From: Anaerolineales bacterium | Lineage (GTDB): Bacteria; Chloroflexota; Anaerolineae; Anaerolineales; UBA6663 | Assembly (NCBI GenBank): GCA_017999235.1 | Contig: JAGOBN010000302.1 | Coordinates: 1-5,728 of the forward strand | Length of the DNA stretch: 5,728 nucleotides | Direction: 5' to 3' | Part shown: in pieces, positions 4,412-5,728 of the stretch | How the letters are laid out: the number at the start of each line of letters is the position of its first letter | Position numbering within the stretch: position 1 is the first letter of the stretch | Notes under the pieces: model-generated | Told to the model about the DNA's origin: nothing | Database searches by the model: none | The model's input: only the letters and a program-made list of their open reading frames with translations | Program-made: the position numbers and the translations under genes

Positions 4412-5670
4412 CACAGCAGCCGGCGCACGCGCGGCACAATCAGCAGGACCACGCCGGCCAAGGCCAGCGCCGTCAGCGCGCTGGCCGCGATGGTGGCGCT
4501 CAGCCCCCAGGCCTCGGACAGCACGCCGATGGCCAGGTTGCCGAACGGCGCAAAACCGAAGAAGGTCAGCGTGTAGAGGCTGAGCACCCGGCCGCGCACC
4601 TCGTCCGGCAGGCGCGTCTGCAGGATGGTGTTGATGAGCGTGAACTCCAGCATAAACCCGACGCCCAAGCCAAATGCCAGCGCCAGGCTGGCCGGCAGAT
4701 AGGTGGTAAACGCAAAAGCGATCAGGATCAGCGGGAAGGCCAGATTCGCCCAGGCCAGCCAGCGCCCGCGTTCGCCGCGATCGCCAAAGCGGGCCACCAT
4801 AAAGGCGCCCACCACCGCGCCCAGCCCGGTGGCGGCGTTTACGGCGCCGAAGACCGTCGGGCCGGCGCCCAGGATCTGATCCACAAAAGCCGGCAGGATC
4901 GTGCCATACGAGATGCCAAAGACGCTGAAGATCAACGCCAGCAGGAGAAGCGCGAAGATCTCGACGTGCCGAAAGACATAGCCAAGGCCAGCCACCAACT
5001 GCTGCCAGGGTGAGCCCGTCGCCAGCCGGCGTTCATGCGGCTGCAAGCGCATGGCCAGCAGGCCGGCGATCACGGCCAGGAAGGACAGCCCGTTCAGCAG
5101 GAAGCACCAGCTCGCGCCCAACACGGCCAGCAGCACGCCAGCCAGGGCGGGGCCGATCACGCGCGCGCTGTTGAACATCATCGAATTCAGGGCGATGCCG
5201 TTGGTGAGGTCCGCGCGCCCGACCATCTCCACCACAAAAGCCTGGCGCGCCGGCCCGTCAAAGGCGTTTACCATCCCCAACGCCGCCGACAGCGCGATGA
5301 CGTGCCAGACCTGGATCGCGCCCGTGAACGTCAGCGCCGCCATCAGAAAGGCCAGCAGCATGGCCGTCCCCTGGGTGCAGATCAGCACCACCCGCTTCGG
5401 CGCGCGGTCCACCACCACCCCGCCCCACGGCGAGATCAGCAGCGCCGGGATCGCCGAGGCAAAACCCACCAGGCCCAGGGTCAGTTCCGAGTGCGTCAAC
5501 TGATAAACCAGCCAGCCCAGCGCCACGGACTGCATCCAGGTCCCGGCCACCGAGATCAACTGCCCGCCGAAATACAGCCGGAAGTTGCGGTGCCGGAGCG
5601 CCGCGAATGTTTTGGGCAGGGCGCTGGGGCGGGCCGGGGCGGCCTCGGGCACCGGGGTGGGATCGGTCAT
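4411..5670 (-). CDS. MFS transporter, EntS/MFS_3 exporter type
   Basis: This is a major facilitator superfamily protein of 419 residues in the inner membrane, of the group that includes enterobactin exporter EntS; members export siderophores, drugs or other small molecules by proton antiport. About 12 hydrophobic segments can be traced between residues 33 and 413. The loop after segment 2 has the MFS motif GGVVVDRAPKR (83-93). The stretch 139-178 (GPARQAFVVEMV, then DLTNGIALNSMMFNSARVIGPALAG) is the hallmark of this subfamily. The N-terminus is a Pro/Ala-rich cytoplasmic extension (1-20) before FAALRHRNFRLYFGGQLIS. The ATG at 5670-5668 lies seven bases after the stop of a co-oriented upstream gene, so the two are probably in one operon, with weak GAGCGG as possible ribosome site. 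Substrate cannot be told from sequence. It converges on rimO and has no functional link to it that I can see. Confidence 0.9.
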   Translation of the reverse strand: MTDPTPVPEAAPARPSALPKTFAALRHRNFRLYFGGQLISVAGTWMQSVALGWLVYQLTHSELTLGLVGFASAIPALLISPWGGVVVDRAPKRVVLICTQGTAMLLAFLMAALTFTGAIQVWHVIALSAALGMVNAFDGPARQAFVVEMVGRADLTNGIALNSMMFNSARVIGPALAGVLLAVLGASWCFLLNGLSFLAVIAGLLAMRLQPHERRLATGSPWQQLVAGLGYVFRHVEIFALLLLALIFSVFGISYGTILPAFVDQILGAGPTVFGAVNAATGLGAVVGAFMVARFGDRGERGRWLAWANLAFPLILIAFAFTTYLPASLALAFGLGVGFMLEFTLINTILQTRLPDEVRGRVLSLYTLTFFGFAPFGNLAIGVLSEAWGLSATIAASALTALALAGVVLLIVPRVRRLL

Positions 5671-5677
5671 CGGCCGC

Positions 5678-5728
5678 TCACGGTTCGTCCGCCGGCGCCA
5701 GCACGCTCTGGCGCAGGCCTGTCAGGGC
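5678..5728 (-). CDS. C-terminal end of an upstream gene in the MFS operon (partial)
   Basis: Reading the minus strand from base 5728 there is an open frame of 16 codons, ALTGLRQSVLAPADEP, closed by TGA at 5680-5678. Its stop lies seven bases before the MFS start, a spacing typical of operon partners. Too little is visible to identify it. Small transcriptional regulators such as MarR-type proteins often precede exporters of this kind and end in a similar Leu/Arg helix with a short tail, but this is a guess from context. Confidence 0.45.
   Translation of the reverse strand, partial: ALTGLRQSVLAPADEP

Noticed and set aside
5051..5503. 150-codon + strand open frame inside the MFS gene
   Set aside because: It is antisense to a well-supported membrane transporter and resembles no family; a shadow frame.

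Overview
The window is a GC-rich stretch (about two thirds G+C by eye) of a bacterial chromosome. It holds five genes on the + strand (the first cut by the left edge), then a convergent minus-strand pair (the last cut by the right edge). The source is most likely an uncultured Chloroflexota bacterium, perhaps Anaerolineae-like. This rests on the RodZ-like membrane protein with a Thr/Pro-repeat linker beside rplI and rimO, together with the base composition. It is an inference, because no rRNA or other firm marker is present.

Layout: 1-828 (+) SPFH/slipin-type membrane protein, N-terminus cut off; 854-890 strong intrinsic terminator; 898-1347 (+) RimI-like GNAT acetyltransferase; 1344-1372 near-consensus sigma-70-type promoter overlapping the acetyltransferase stop codon; 1379-1481 structured leader; 1482-2021 (+) rplI (L9) with an Ala/Pro/Glu tail; 2049-2084 terminator or attenuator; 2099-2917 (+) RodZ-like HTH/membrane protein; 2946-4358 (+) rimO; 4382-4411 terminator; 4411-5670 (-) MFS exporter of the EntS/MFS_3 type; 5678-5728 (-) last 16 codons of an upstream co-oriented gene. 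No stretch longer than 300 bases lacks a gene; the largest gap (1348-1481) holds the rplI promoter and leader.

How they work together: the middle block leans to the ribosome. It has a possible ribosomal-protein acetyltransferase, a large-subunit protein, and the methylthiotransferase that modifies small-subunit protein S12 (uS12). The RodZ-like protein (cell-shape/cytoskeleton family) sits between L9 and RimO. A plausible transcription unit is rplI-rodZ-rimO, driven from 1344-1372, stepped down by the hairpin at 2049-2084 and ended at 4382-4411. The SPFH gene and the MFS pair look like independent units.

I found no CRISPR, mobile element, tRNA/rRNA, toxin-antitoxin or defence gene, and no convincing new biological system. 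The most interesting signals are regulatory: the nearly ideal promoter whose predicted transcript begins at the base of a hairpin followed by a T run, the multi-hairpin rplI leader, and the attenuator-like hairpin before rodZ.
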